Assembly: GCA_020746875.1 (NCBI GenBank)
Contig: JAGTJL010000012.1
Span: forward strand, 1,178,001-1,242,000
Reading direction: 5' to 3'
Length of the DNA stretch: 64,000 nucleotides
Source: Rhexocercosporidium sp. MPI-PUGE-AT-0058
Lineage: Eukaryota; Ascomycota; Leotiomycetes; Helotiales
The position numbers and the translations under genes were made by a program. Below, one piece after another: positions 36,512 through 48,022 of the stretch (positions are counted from its first letter, which is position 1; every line of letters begins with the position of its first letter). The notes under the pieces are model-generated. The model saw only the letters and a program-made list of their open reading frames with translations, searched no databases and was not told the DNA's origin.

Positions 36512-37267
36512 TGTGACTTATGCCACGGACCCGAAGGTCTCGGTATTATGGGTCGTGAAGAGTTCAATTCGAGGTTATCGTGTCAAGTCGAGTGAGCGTA
36601 AGACGCCGCAACCAAACCCAAACTGAAAGTGAACCACAGCGCGCGCGCAGCTTATGTATCCATTAGGTCGTTATTATCGATGGCGCGTTCGCATTTGATA
36701 TTACAGAGAACTGCACCGACTTCTCTTGATTCCGGCGGCAGGGCTAAAAGAATGACGGGTTGTTTGTTTGTTTGTTGGGAAAGAAGCGGGATTGGCGACG
36801 TCGTTGGCTCTGAAATGCTTCTGTAACACCTCTCTCTCTTGGTCTTCCCCCGTCGTCGCCTCCAACACGAGCCAGAGCCAAAGTCGGACAAACCAACCAA
36901 CCATGCATGGCAGGTTTAGCGGGCACGAGTGGGCTGCGCTGCGCAACGGGGTGGGGCCCTGGACCTGGACCTGGCACTGGCACTGGCAATGGCAGTGGCG
37001 CATAGCAGAGGACGAGGGAGAGCAGCGCACAGCAGAGCAGACTAGACCCCAGAAGGGTTTAGTGGCTGGCGGGTAGCGGAACATCGAGGGTTACTATTCT
37101 GGGACAGGGCTGTGGCTGTGGCCGTTGGGGAGAGGAAGTACAGAATATTCAGGAGTTACGAGGAAGTAAGCTAGCTCCCTGCTAAACATAATGGATGGAA
37201 GTGGTGAGAGGCGAGATGCAAGCTATCCACTCATTCGTGAATGTCTCGATTCCCGTAGCTGATATGG

Positions 37268-37297
37268 AGGGAGGGAGGCAGGCAGGCAGGCAGGGAG
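37268..37297. repeat. GGCA/GGGA tetranucleotide repeat
   Basis: Tandem GGCA units flanked by GGGA units, directly visible. Confidence 0.8.
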
Positions 37298-37560
37298 AGA
37301 TCGATACAAGTACGGAAAAACCTGCGTGATGGGTGCCACATACTTTCGTCGTGCCAGGGCTTTAAGTTTGGGAGTGAGCAAAACAATAAGAGATACTTGT
37401 GATAGTGATAAATTAATTTAAAGGGTAGTCCGTGAAGCTCAAGGAAGAACGAATACCTTATCATCTAGAACTCGGCTGGTCATATGGTGACACCATTCAG
37501 CTGCCATCAGCCAGCCGCCTACAAGAACTCCGGATCAATAAATAACCGCTTGGCCAGGAA

Positions 37561-37574
37561 GTACTGTACAGTAC
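37561..37574. repeat. Perfect palindrome GTACTGTACAGTAC
   Basis: Fourteen bases equal to their own reverse complement. The core TACTGTAC or its complement recurs in several other intergenic regions of the window. Confidence 0.85.
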
Positions 37575-38063
37575 TTACTTACTGTAGATGTCAGTGGTAG
37601 TAAGCTTATCTTTGCTGATATAGACTTGCTGCAGACATTGTATCCGCTCTACGGTTGATACATTGTCAGCCGAAACGGTCGTTAAGTTAAATGCAATGGT
37701 AGGCAGATGGGTTGGTTGATTAAGAACAAACCCTCTTACTGTTTTGCCCGCTACTCCTGCTGCTGCTGGTCAATAATCTAGATATCCTGAGCGAGTGCCA
37801 AGACTCAGATAAACTATCTCCACGTGACTTGCTGACTAAGGATTCCAAAAACCACTCCTTGCTCGCGACAATCCGCGTCCTCAGAACTTCGAACAACTAC
37901 GACGACGCGCGAACACAACTCGAACTATCGCATTGCTTGACGACGCCCTTTATCTAGCCATAGTCGCGCTGGATTATCCCCTTGACAACTTTCCACCTAC
38001 CCAACTGACTACTTCAAACAAAAGAGCCCCAGATCGATCTTGCAAGGTCACTCACCTTTCAAG

Positions 38064-40861
38064 ATGGTCTCCTCCAGGAAGCGAGGACGACAGGAGATGG
38101 AGGCTGTTGAACTGCCCAAGGAGCCCAGCCTACTGGAGCGCATTCGAAACATGTGGGAGTTTGCCAATCTGGCACAGTGGATTTTCACATTTGGTAGAGC
38201 TGTGAAGATTGATGAGAATCTAGATATCGAGGTACGACTCCCCCCTTCGAATCCTGGCACCTGCCACTCATCCTATCTCGCATGCTGATACGTATCCCTA
38301 GGAATTGGAGATGGAGTGCCTAAAGCCTCATTCTACAGTATTGGCAGAGATTGGCCTTGCGCTACTCAAATTTGTCTCGTCTCATAGGGGTCTCACGTAT
38401 GTTGCCTACGCCTTGTCCATGTACCCCCAACTGACCATGCAAAGTCCCGAGATCTTCGACGAGTATACCCGCAGACAATATGTTGCTAAGGCACCACACC
38501 GAAATCCATTTGGCGTTGACGAAGAGCCAAAGAGCTTCAAGGACTTTGATATCTTCCAAAAGGTTCGTCTTCAGACAGTCTTAGTTGGAATCTCCAGGCT
38601 TACAGGTCCTCCTAGATCCGAGTTTTACAGCAGCTCACAGTATGGACAATGGGAAACCCCGATCGTATTCGAGAGCGAATGGAGGAACAAAAAGATACCG
38701 AGCAAACCTTATGGGTAGGTGGGATGGGTGAACATGTTGTGATTCAGGACTAACGCTCACTCAACAGAGAATTGAGCCCTTTGGTTGGGATTCAGAGGAC
38801 CGCACATACATTGTACTTGATGATAATCGCCTATATCGACGTACGGACCCTCCCCCACCACCTCCCCCAGCTGCGAAGCCCAAAAAGAACAGCAAGAAAA
38901 GCAAAGCTTCCCGACGAGCAAGCAAGCGTAGGAGGGTATCCGCAGCAGTTGAGAGTGAGACAGAGCAGGCCGATGACCCCGAGCCGACAGAGAATGACAC
39001 TGCTGCTGAGAAGGAAGATGATGGCTTTGGTGGGATGGTCTGGGAGTGTATTGCTGTCACCTTGGACGAGTTCAACACCTTCACAGCCTCGATTGACAAG
39101 ACTCGGGACGCCAACGAAAAGATTTTGAGGAAGCGGATTGTCGACGATGTCTTGCCCCTGCTCGAGAAACAAGAAGAGTCTAGGAAGCGAAAGCAAGCAC
39201 AAAAGGAACGCGAGTTGCTCAACTTAGAGAAGCTTGCTACCGCAAAGAGATCCAGCCGAATCGCAGGCAAAATGGAAATGCAGAAACACGAAGACGAGCA
39301 GCGGGAAGCCGAGCGCAAGAAGGCGGCAGAAATTGCGATGGCCAAGAAGGAGCAAGAGAAGTGGCAAAAATTGGAGAAGGAAAGAGAGTCTAGGATGCAA
39401 ACAAGAGAACAACGTCTGAGAGAACGAGATGCCCGTCGCATTCTTCACGAGGAAGAGCTCGCAAATTTGTCCGACAATAGCAAGAAGATTGAGACTGGAG
39501 AGGGTCGACTTTCAGAGCGTCACATCAAGGCTGAAATCGAGCGGAAGAAGAAGGCTTTAGAGGAGCTCGAAGAGGAAGAGGACTGGATCTTCGATTGTAT
39601 CTGTGGAGCTTATGGACAGATTGATGATGGAACACACAGCATTGCATGTGACAAATGCAATATCTGGCAGCACAGCAAGTGTGTAGGCGTCAAGCAATCA
39701 GAAGCCGATCGGGAGGATTTCACTTTCATATGCCAGACCTGCCAGCGCCGTGCGAAGGATGCTGAGCGAGCCAAGAACCAACCGCCGATCAAGATAAAGA
39801 TCAATCGACCTGGTTCAGCTTCGTCACAAGCAACCCCTAAGCCAAATGGGACGCCAGGGACTGTTTCTCACGCCAACGGCAACTCGATTGCTGGTTCTTC
39901 GCCCCAAAAGGCTGGATACTCTTCCCCCGCTGTTCATGTATCACCAATACAGTTCCCGAAGCAGAATGGGTTTCCGAGCCTCCAGCCTGGATTTCCATCT
40001 TTGCAGAAAACCCCCGTGCAGCAACAGCCAGTGATGCAGCCTCCTCAAAGCAATGGTTATCAAATGTCTCCACAACGTCCTACCCCCACCGCCAACTATT
40101 CTGGACCTTATGGACCAACACAGGCGAACAGTGGTAGCCCGTCTCTACCCCTCCACAACAGCTCGAGACCATCAAGTTCACATGTATTTTCTTCACCCCA
40201 TCCACAAAGCCCTACCAGTCTACCTCCTCCAGGACAGCCACCAGTCTTCACGTTTCTCAATGGCAGTGCTTCACAACAGGGAGCCCCGTCCCAGGCATCT
40301 CGTAAAACCCCGAGCCAGCCTGGGCCTGCTAGAAACTCTCCTGTACAGGGTACTCCGTCAAACTCTAGAAACTACATCTACGGCACAGCTTCTTCATCAC
40401 ATATGATGACCGGACCTCGTCCTGGATCCAGTGGTAGTGGACATCGTCGAAGCTCTTTCAACATGCCATCACCTCTTGCAGGGGTTCCAATCCTTACCCC
40501 AAGCAATAAACCACCACCACCCCAAATGACACCGATCTCCAACAGCACACCCATAAGCTCCGCTCTGGCTGCAGAACCCATCAACTCTTCTCCACCTCGT
40601 CCATCGCCCATTCCACAAGGGTCACCATCAACCACCACAGAGTCAGGTCATGCTACTGCATTGCCCTCTGCTGCAACAGGCCTGTCTCCTACCAAGCACT
40701 CTCCTCCACGTCCAGCCTCAAACGGAAGCTTCGGTTCCGCCACTCCCTCGATTCTCCCACCCGTAACGTCTTTGTCCCCGAGCCCACGCCAGCAGAATCT
40801 CTCGCCTCCAATCAAGCCAGCAGAAGGTCCAAGACCTAACGGGCAGGTCGCGGGTCAATGA
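38064..40861 (+). CDS. PHD-finger chromatin protein with DDT/WHIM-like N-terminus
   Basis: Exons: 38064-38231, 38302-38562, 38616-38714, 38768-40861; 2,622 nt, 873 aa. The N-terminal 200 residues resemble the DDT-WHIM arrangement of RSF1 and CECR2: LAEIGLALLKFVSSHRGLTY, IFDEYTRRQYVAK, VLQQLTVWTMGNPDRIRERM and WRIEPFGWDSEDRTYIVLDD followed by NRLYRR. A basic KKNSKKSKASRRASKRRR tract follows, then a long charged coiled coil (about 275-440), then a PHD finger at about 453-502 with the Cys4-His-Cys3 pattern (CICG, ACDKC, WQHSKC, CQTC). The C-terminal 370 residues are Pro/Ser/Gln-rich and disordered. The likely role is reading histone tails (PHD) in a nucleosome-remodelling context. No Snf2 ATPase is encoded here. 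Confidence 0.88.
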
Positions 40862-43800
40862 GATTGTATTATGAATACATGATGCATAAAGGCGTCTGTC
40901 TGTACAGTACGAAAGCAGACAATGAGTAGCGCGCTATCTCCACTCCCCACGCTCGGGGCTGTGTCAGAACCCGCATGTTAGGTTTCAGAGATCTTTTTCT
41001 CTTCTGTTTGTACGGATGTCCCATTTTCTTGATGATTCTTCGGTCTTTAGCGGTAGTTGTTTTTTGTTTTGTCATTGAAGTGATGAGTTTGCATGCATGC
41101 GAGTATGCAGGATGATGGATGGATGGATGGATGGGTGGATGAATGGATGGACGGCATGATTCAAGGGATCTGCATGCTTGCTTCTCTTTAGGAAAGAAGA
41201 ATGAATGAAAGAAAGGGAGGGAGGGAGGGAGGAAGGCAGGAGAAAAGCAAAGCTCTCATGAAAGATATGCATGCATGCATGGTTTGGGTGGTGTTACAGA
41301 AAGGAACCAAGGGGTGATTCATTGATTGAGTGAGAGAAGCGATAGAAAGTCAGGCGGACCTACCCTACCTGCATTTGCATTGTGCCTGGAGATGAGACGA
41401 AGAAAGTAAATGTATTAATTAATGTACACCGATTGTGCAAAGGATCTTTGTGTGGCTTCCTGCTCGTGTATGTACTGCGGATGTGGTAGGTTGAAGGACA
41501 ATGGAGTGAAGTGAAGTGACTTGTGCAGTAGGAGTCTTTGTCGTTTGCTCAATCCGCCCTCTGCCCTCCGCCCTCCACCCTCCACCATTCATTCACATCT
41601 GGAACGACAACCTCACGCAACGTGCGCAAGACAATGCAGAGACATGAAAAGATAGCATTACACCTCGCAGTCTCAATCCCATCGTCAAGCTCCACCTCTC
41701 TCCCTCTCTCGTGGCATTCCCCCCACCTCCCCTCAGGAATGCACTGACCCCACACCGCACTACCCCCAACCTCTTCCGCAAGCAGCACCAGAAGATCCAG
41801 GTAGCAAACAGCAAGTACCAGCCGAGCGACAGACGGACGGACGACGGAGATGACGCATCCAAATCCTCGGTCGCCGTCGCCGTCGCAATCGCAGTACCGG
41901 TTCGTGTACGAGGGCTGCTGGGAGCCAGGAAAGAGGCAAGTCTGGAAGCGAGGGAATGGGTGGTAAGGGGAGGAACCTTGCGAGGGAGTGAGATGGATGG
42001 GAAGTGGGTAGGTATCCGACTTGCTTCCTTGAGAGCAGTGTTTGGTACTGTGATGGGAGAAGGAAACCTGTTGTCCATGTTGGTACGTTTGTTGCTTTGA
42101 TTTGGTTAGGAGGTGGGTGATGAGGGAGACTGGACGAGCGAGCGGACGGACACGGAGAGAACAGTGACGGGTTGACTTACCTGGTAGACTGTCTTCTGGG
42201 TGCGTAGTAGAGGGACAGATAGACTGAGAGACAGAATTTGTTATGGAAGAAGCACAGACAAGTGACAGGAGAACGACACCAAAGTGCGGTCAAGCACTAC
42301 TTACTCACCGTCATCAGATGAGAAGAGGTCTTGCATCTCGACCCATCATCCTAGCTCATACCAATACAATACCATGCACAAGTCGCCAGCTCCTGACTCA
42401 AGCTCAAGTGTATCCCACCACCACAACCAGACCAATCTCTCACTCACTCTCCTCCATCTACGCCATCCAGCAGAGAATTCCACACCCACCGGCGCGAAAC
42501 GGTGAAACGGACGTTCAAACAGTCTCGCACCTGCGCCCTACAAGCGCTGGCCCGCTACTGCAGGTAGCCGTTGAGTTCGCGCCTCTCACTGCGCCGAGCC
42601 GGGGAGAGAGCTTCAGCCAAACCAACCAGCCAGGAAAAGGAAAACCACGTCTGTCTGTTGACCTGGCAGCTTACCTCCCAACCAAATTTCCTGGCATGAT
42701 TTGCCAGCTGTACCTTACCTATGTACCTACCTTGGCAAGGGAGGTATCTAGGCTTTCTGATGTTGGCGCGCTTGATCCGGGCGGGGATATCTCCGGGTTG
42801 AGGACCCGCCTCTCATAGGTACCCATGTAGCAAATGCATATGTTGGTAGTAATACTGTGCCTACAAAGCAAATGTAATATACTGCTCCTCGCAAGTTTCT
42901 CTCTCCCTGCGGAAGAGAGGAAGGCCGCGACTGACGGGTAAAACCGGATAGGGCTTATATGTGGCTGCTGGCTCCCAAGCTGCATTCCTCAAGCCAGGAA
43001 CAGCAACGGAGCATGATCAACAGCCACGACAGGGGCCAACCAGAGACAGGTAGATCTGTGTAATATGACTGAGAGATATCTGCAAGCATTCCTCGCTGCC
43101 GGCTGTTGCGACAGAGAAGAACACGGGGTATGACTGCGCTGGGATGATCCTGATCCTGATGGCCCATGCTAGCTTAAAGTTATTTCTGCGAAGTGGTGCA
43201 GGCGCGCGAACTGGTGGAGAAGAGCGTAGAGGAATGGCTTGGGCATGAAGCATGGGAGGAGTTCAATTGGAGAGCAGAGGACAGGGTTGTCGTTGCCTGT
43301 GGCCTGTCGCCTCTCACCTGTTTGTACTCACTTCAAGCCTCGACAGACGGGAACTCGTTAATCTTCACTCATCCATCCACATCCATGTGTTGTCTTGCTC
43401 AGGCCAGAGACGTAGAGTGTGGTTTGTGGTATTGGTAATGAATTCCTCCAGTAATAAGTAGTGCAGCACTGGATCCTTGGATCCTTCCACTGCCCAGTCT
43501 GATCTGAACTGAACTCTGGCAATGCAATTCTGAAGCAGACATTGAAGACTGCTGTACTGTACGGAAATCGCATTCGTATGAACTGTCTGCATATGTGTCT
43601 GGATTCCGTTTATGCTCGCAGATGTGGTCGTGAGCCGTATATGTACGGAAGCAGTGGTTGGCCGAAAACAGAAGCGTTTCCCACTCGCCAAAATCGCCTC
43701 ATTCGTCCATTTCCTTTCAGGAGAGTAGGAATCTCGAATACATAAAGCTCAGCTGGAAGTTCCTTTCTTCCAAGAGCTTTGATTCCAAAACAAAGACCAT

Positions 43801-44611
43801 CCTACAATCTTGCGTGGACGTCGTAACTCCCAGACAGTGCATTGCTTCAGCCAGCTTTTTTGTTTTTCTTTTTGTTGAGACATCATCCCATCCCGACCGA
43901 CAAAGAAATAACTTCCTAAGACCAGAGAAGCCTCAGAGCATAGGCATTGCGGTCACAGTCACGGCCAGGGGTGCTGGATGCTGGAACCTCGCATCACACT
44001 TGCCCATCGCTGCGGTTCCAGAACATCTGGTCTGCTAGGGACAGGTCCCACTGCTCCAAGACGGGTGCCCGCCATAGGTTCGTACCAAGCTCTCTGATAC
44101 TGCACGAGCCGAGAGTAAAGACAAACCATTCCCGCCTGATTCATCCCTCAGACCAAAAGTCTAATGTCCTTAACTTCAGATGAACTATCTTCCAGCAAAA
44201 GAACATCGCTAGAATTTCCTTCCTTCCAGAAGCTTGAGATATCCTTCAGCAGATACCTCCGGTCTCACTTGGTTGCCGATTCCCTCAACGGAGAGCGCTG
44301 GACGACAACGGCGTAGCCTGAGCTTCACAGCTTGCCTCCATTTGTTGCGCTCAGCAACTTCTTCAGCAGCTCGGCACGTGCGACCTGAACGGATACAACA
44401 CATTACCAGGCGCTCGAAAGTGAATATCTTCTCACCAAAACAATCAATAGCTCGGCGCTCGATAGACTGTAGCCTTCTTCGACAAGGCTCGAAGAATTTA
44501 GGCCAACGCTGAGCTTCCATACAACTGCAGCAACCCAGACTCTTTGACCTCTTAAGGAAACCGAACCTTCAAATCATTGAGGCTGCTCCTCAACTCTCCT
44601 TCCTCAACACA
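40862..44611. other. Long gene-free interval, about 3.75 kb
   Basis: Lies between the PHD-finger gene and the HMG-box gene. It carries several microsatellites (41113-41152, 41214-41232, 41264-41280) and TACTGTAC-type motifs at 40902 and 43555. A minus-strand ATG frame of 161 codons at 41593-42078 includes one hydrophobic segment but no recognisable domain. The interval could hold a long 5' leader and distal control elements of the HMG-box gene. Confidence 0.5.
41110..41152. repeat. GGAT tetranucleotide microsatellite
   Basis: About ten GGAT/GGTGGAT units with a few interruptions, directly visible. Confidence 0.85.
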
Positions 44612-46224
44612 ATGTCAGGCTCTCCACCACCTCCGAATGACGGCGAGATCCTCCCACACAATCTCCACCACCTCATACAACATAATTCGAATACATCGTA
44701 CCCGCAAGAGCAGCTCTACGACGATGGATCGCACCTGCACTCGCACTACGGATCTCCAATGCCCCAACAAGATGATGGATACTACCAACAACAACAGGGA
44801 TATGGATATGACCAAGGCATGGGAAGCCAATACGTGAGGAGTCAAATCGATCTCTCATCGAATGACCAACTAACATTCGATAGGATGGCTATGGCAGGCA
44901 AATGTACCAAGACCATTACAGCACACCCGCGACCTCACCTCCAACCCCGTCAATGAGCTCAAGAGATATGCTACGGACAAGAAGTGGTTTGGGAGTTCAG
45001 AGAGGCCAGCAGAATCTGCGACCAATGCCAGAAGGACGATCGCGAGTGGCGAAGTCGCCAAAACCAAAGAAGGCCAAAGCTGCGAAGGTAAAGGCAGAGA
45101 AGAAGATTGCAAAGCTCGAGAAGCCACTGAGCGAACTGACGAAAGACTGGGACCACCTGCCAATCGTTGACATCGAGGCGTACGTCAACCGATCAGCAGA
45201 GGAGCGGAGGAGAGAGGTCGAAACCGGAAAGGTCCCTGGCAAAGTCAAGCGCCCAATGAACTCGTTCATGCTATACAGAAAGGCATACCAAGGACGGACG
45301 AAAGACTGGTGTCTGCAGAACAACCATCAGATCGTTTCTCAGGTCTGCGGCGATAGCTGGCCACTGGAGCCTGATCACATCAAGGATCAGTACAGCGAGT
45401 GGGCTCGACTTGAGCGGATTAATCATCAAAACGCACACCCAGGATACAAGTTCTCGCCCAGTAAGCCAGGAGCTTCGAAAGCATCCAAAAGGAAGGTTTC
45501 TGAAGAGCCTGTGACTGAGGATTCTGATTTGGACGACTTTGAGTGGCAGAGCAGCTCCAAGAGAGGCTCGAAGAAGCATCGACCATCTCCTAGGATGATT
45601 CAACAGCGAGTCGCATACCCAACGACCGAATCGGCCTACCAGTACACGACTAGAGACAACTCGATGGAGCCAAGTCACAACTTCCACCCTTCTTCCTACC
45701 AAGCCACCAACCCTGGACGACCACTTCCAGCTCAGTATCGATTGCCACGTCAAGGAGAGTACTACCAGCAGATAATCCACAACAACCAAAACTTCCAAGG
45801 CGTCGAGGATGTGGTTCTCAAGCGAGCGGCAACTCCTGGTCCACACGCATATCTCGGACTTCCCGGCGGCAACCAGTTCGATCTGATGGGGTTCCAACGA
45901 TACCAGGCATCCCCGGCACCCGATTACAAAGTCGATCCAGCTTTGATGGGTCATGACCAACAATCCTTCAACGGTAGTAGCTTGCACGAATCCGGTCTAC
46001 CCAGCACGTACTACAACGAGAGTCACAACGGTGACCATCAGTGGCACGCTCCATTCGCTGTTCATGACCAAGACCCAATGCCGTTCATCGACCCTGCTCT
46101 GAGCCATGATGGTTCCCAGATCCAAGACCCGCACGCTCACATGCTGAGAGGAAACCAAGAGGGATGGCACGTTGAGAGTCTCGAGGATGGCGACCAGTTC
46201 AACAAGTGGATGGACGAGGCTTGA
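44612..46224 (+). CDS. HMG-box transcription factor (MATA-HMG type)
   Basis: Exons: 44612-44833, 44884-46224; 1,563 nt, 520 aa. The HMG box starts near residue 194: KVKRPMNSFMLYRKAYQGRT, then NNHQIVSQVCGDSW and HIKDQYSEWARLERINHQNA ending in HPGYKFSP. This is a sequence-specific minor-groove binding fold of the mating-type/Sox branch, with the RPMNSF start. A basic KPKKAKAAKVKAEKK tract precedes it and may be a nuclear localisation signal. Flanks are Gln/Tyr-rich (N-terminus, YYQQQQGYGY) and Pro/His/Gln-rich (C-terminus). The family in filamentous fungi includes regulators of sexual development; the exact orthologue is not assigned. Confidence 0.93.
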
Positions 46225-47158
46225 TCAATAGATGTGGTAAACAGTCTTGATGGTGGGTGGATTTGTATTTGTTCGCTGCGACACAGCAGGAGTTTTGGTG
46301 TTCATTCAAACCTAGCATGTGGTAGGAATGGAGAGGAAAAATTGAGCATTTTCGTTCGGCAGCATTGGATGGCGTATTTGGATATTGATTGCCGTTGGCT
46401 GGTGGGTTTCTGGATGGCGTCTCTCGGAAGTGGGAAACAAATCGTCTTGGAATAGATACCCCGATTTCCATAGTAATTGAACTTTTTTTATCTCCAGATG
46501 TTCTTGGAGTTTCCGGTAATCAGATCTTGTCACTTTGTGCTAAGGACCTCGAAATCGTGCCAACGACAGACCTATGGCAGGCAAGACTACCACCATATAT
46601 GGAAGTTTTGCATTCCAGAGACTCCATTGTTACGTGCTTCGACCTCCACAAGGTTGAGGCCAATATCGATTCTTGAATGTCTGAACAGGCTCGGCCTCCA
46701 AATTGACAAAGATGTCCGCTTTCGCAAATGAATAGATGATACTCCGGCAGATGTATCATTCTCATAAACGTAGCCTGTCATCCAGGAGAAATCTCTCGGT
46801 TCAGAAAAGACTGAAGTCAATCAATTGTAACAATGGCATTGTCCATGGTATCATGTAGGTAGCCGTATCCGAGAGAAATCGCTTGCCGAAGACCGGACTT
46901 CAGTGGCACCGGCATGATTCAAGAGCCCAAGGAAGATTGGATGTAACACTCTCAATATAAGGCATCGGACGAGTGCATATACAGTACAGTACTGGAAGGG
47001 AAGGTTGACTTCTTAGCTACGTAAAGATTAGCTTTGGGGCGCTAAAAGCGCTTGTTATAAACGCGCCGCGTCCTTGATGATCCTCGACGCGAAACATCCC
47101 ACTTTCGTGAACAGCACAAGGCTGAGAATATACCAAGTTCCTCTATTCAGTAATTCCA
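46225..47158. other. Intergenic, about 0.93 kb
   Basis: 3' flank of the HMG-box gene and promoter of PSF1. Contains ACAGTACAGTACT at 46981-46993. Short minus-strand frames here have no support. Confidence 0.5.
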
Positions 47159-48022
47159 ATGTACGGAGATTTGGGGAATAAGCTTGTAAGCCATTCCATT
47201 GAATAATCCACGTTCTCGCGAGAATTCTCTCCACACCGCGTCGTCGAAAGACACCACTTCTCGACTCCTCACTCACAATTACCCCTCCACAAGATCGACA
47301 AGATGTTCCTCTAACGTGTCCAGGTCCAACATGCAAAGCGAACCCAGAAACTCGAGCACCTCCCCCCCTACCAAACAGAAACAGTCCGAGCCGTAACGAG
47401 AGAAGTGCGAGACCTCGACAAAGACGTCTCGAACATCCTCCACTCCTTCCAAGGCTCCTTCGAACCATCCGCCAACCCCGCCACGGCCTGTACGCTCCTC
47501 GTCAACCACCTCTGCATGCGCCGGAACAAGCGATGTCTCCTCGCGTACCACCGCACGCGCACTGATAAGTTGGAGGAGATGGTCTGGAGCGGGAGTGACG
47601 TTGTGGATCTGGCGGCACAGCAGAGGGGTCCGGGTGAGGGTTTGGGTCAGAATGGAGGGGCAGGAGGAGCAGATCTTGGGAACGGGGAGGGGAATAGTAG
47701 CTCTTTGAGTCCGGAGGAGGAGGAATATGTGAGGCAGTATAGCGATTTGTTGGCGGCGTATAAGGGTCAGTGGACTGATGTCGATTTGACTGGGAGTCTT
47801 GAGCCTCCAAGGGACCTGTTCATTGATGTGAGGGTTCTCAAGGATGCGGGAGAGATACAGACGGAGTATGGGTATGTGATTGGGAATGTCCTACACGCTC
47901 GTGTGGACGTGGCTGATTTGGGTTATAGCACGATTAACTTGACTAAGAACTCGCAATTCTATGTTCGACAAGGAGATGTCGAACGATTGATCACTCAGGG
48001 ATACTTGCAGAAGCTGAGCTGA
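47159..48022 (+). CDS. PSF1: GINS complex subunit Psf1
   Basis: Subunit of the GINS tetramer, part of the CMG replicative helicase. Exons: 47159-47185, 47324-47871, 47929-48022; 669 nt, 222 aa. The first exon encodes only MYGDLGNKL; the second starts VQHAKRTQKLEHLPPYQTE. The conserved RRNKRCLLAYHRTRTDKLEE, LSPEEEEYVRQYSDLLAAYK, TGSLEPPRDLFIDVRVLKDA and the C-terminal SQFYVRQGDVERLI, the region that contacts the rest of the helicase, are present. The second intron is 57 nt, divisible by three and without an in-frame stop, so retention would insert 19 residues between TEYG and TINLTKN. Confidence 0.95.

Larger units (their letters stand above)
36512..38063. promoter_or_regulatory. Divergent promoter region of CCH1 and the PHD-finger gene
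   Basis: 1.55 kb between divergent start codons. Contains a TTTG repeat near 36760, a CTGGCA/CTGGAC degenerate tract at 36958-36999, an AGGC repeat near 37270-37295, and a perfect 14-bp palindrome GTACTGTACAGTAC at 37561-37574. No gene seen. Confidence 0.5.

Noticed and set aside
41593..42078. 161-codon ATG frame on the minus strand with one hydrophobic segment
   Set aside because: Composition follows simple-sequence tracts and ends in irregular sequence. Kept only as part of a finding on the long gap.
42243..42818. 191-codon frame on the plus strand
   Set aside because: No domain, uneven composition, likely chance.
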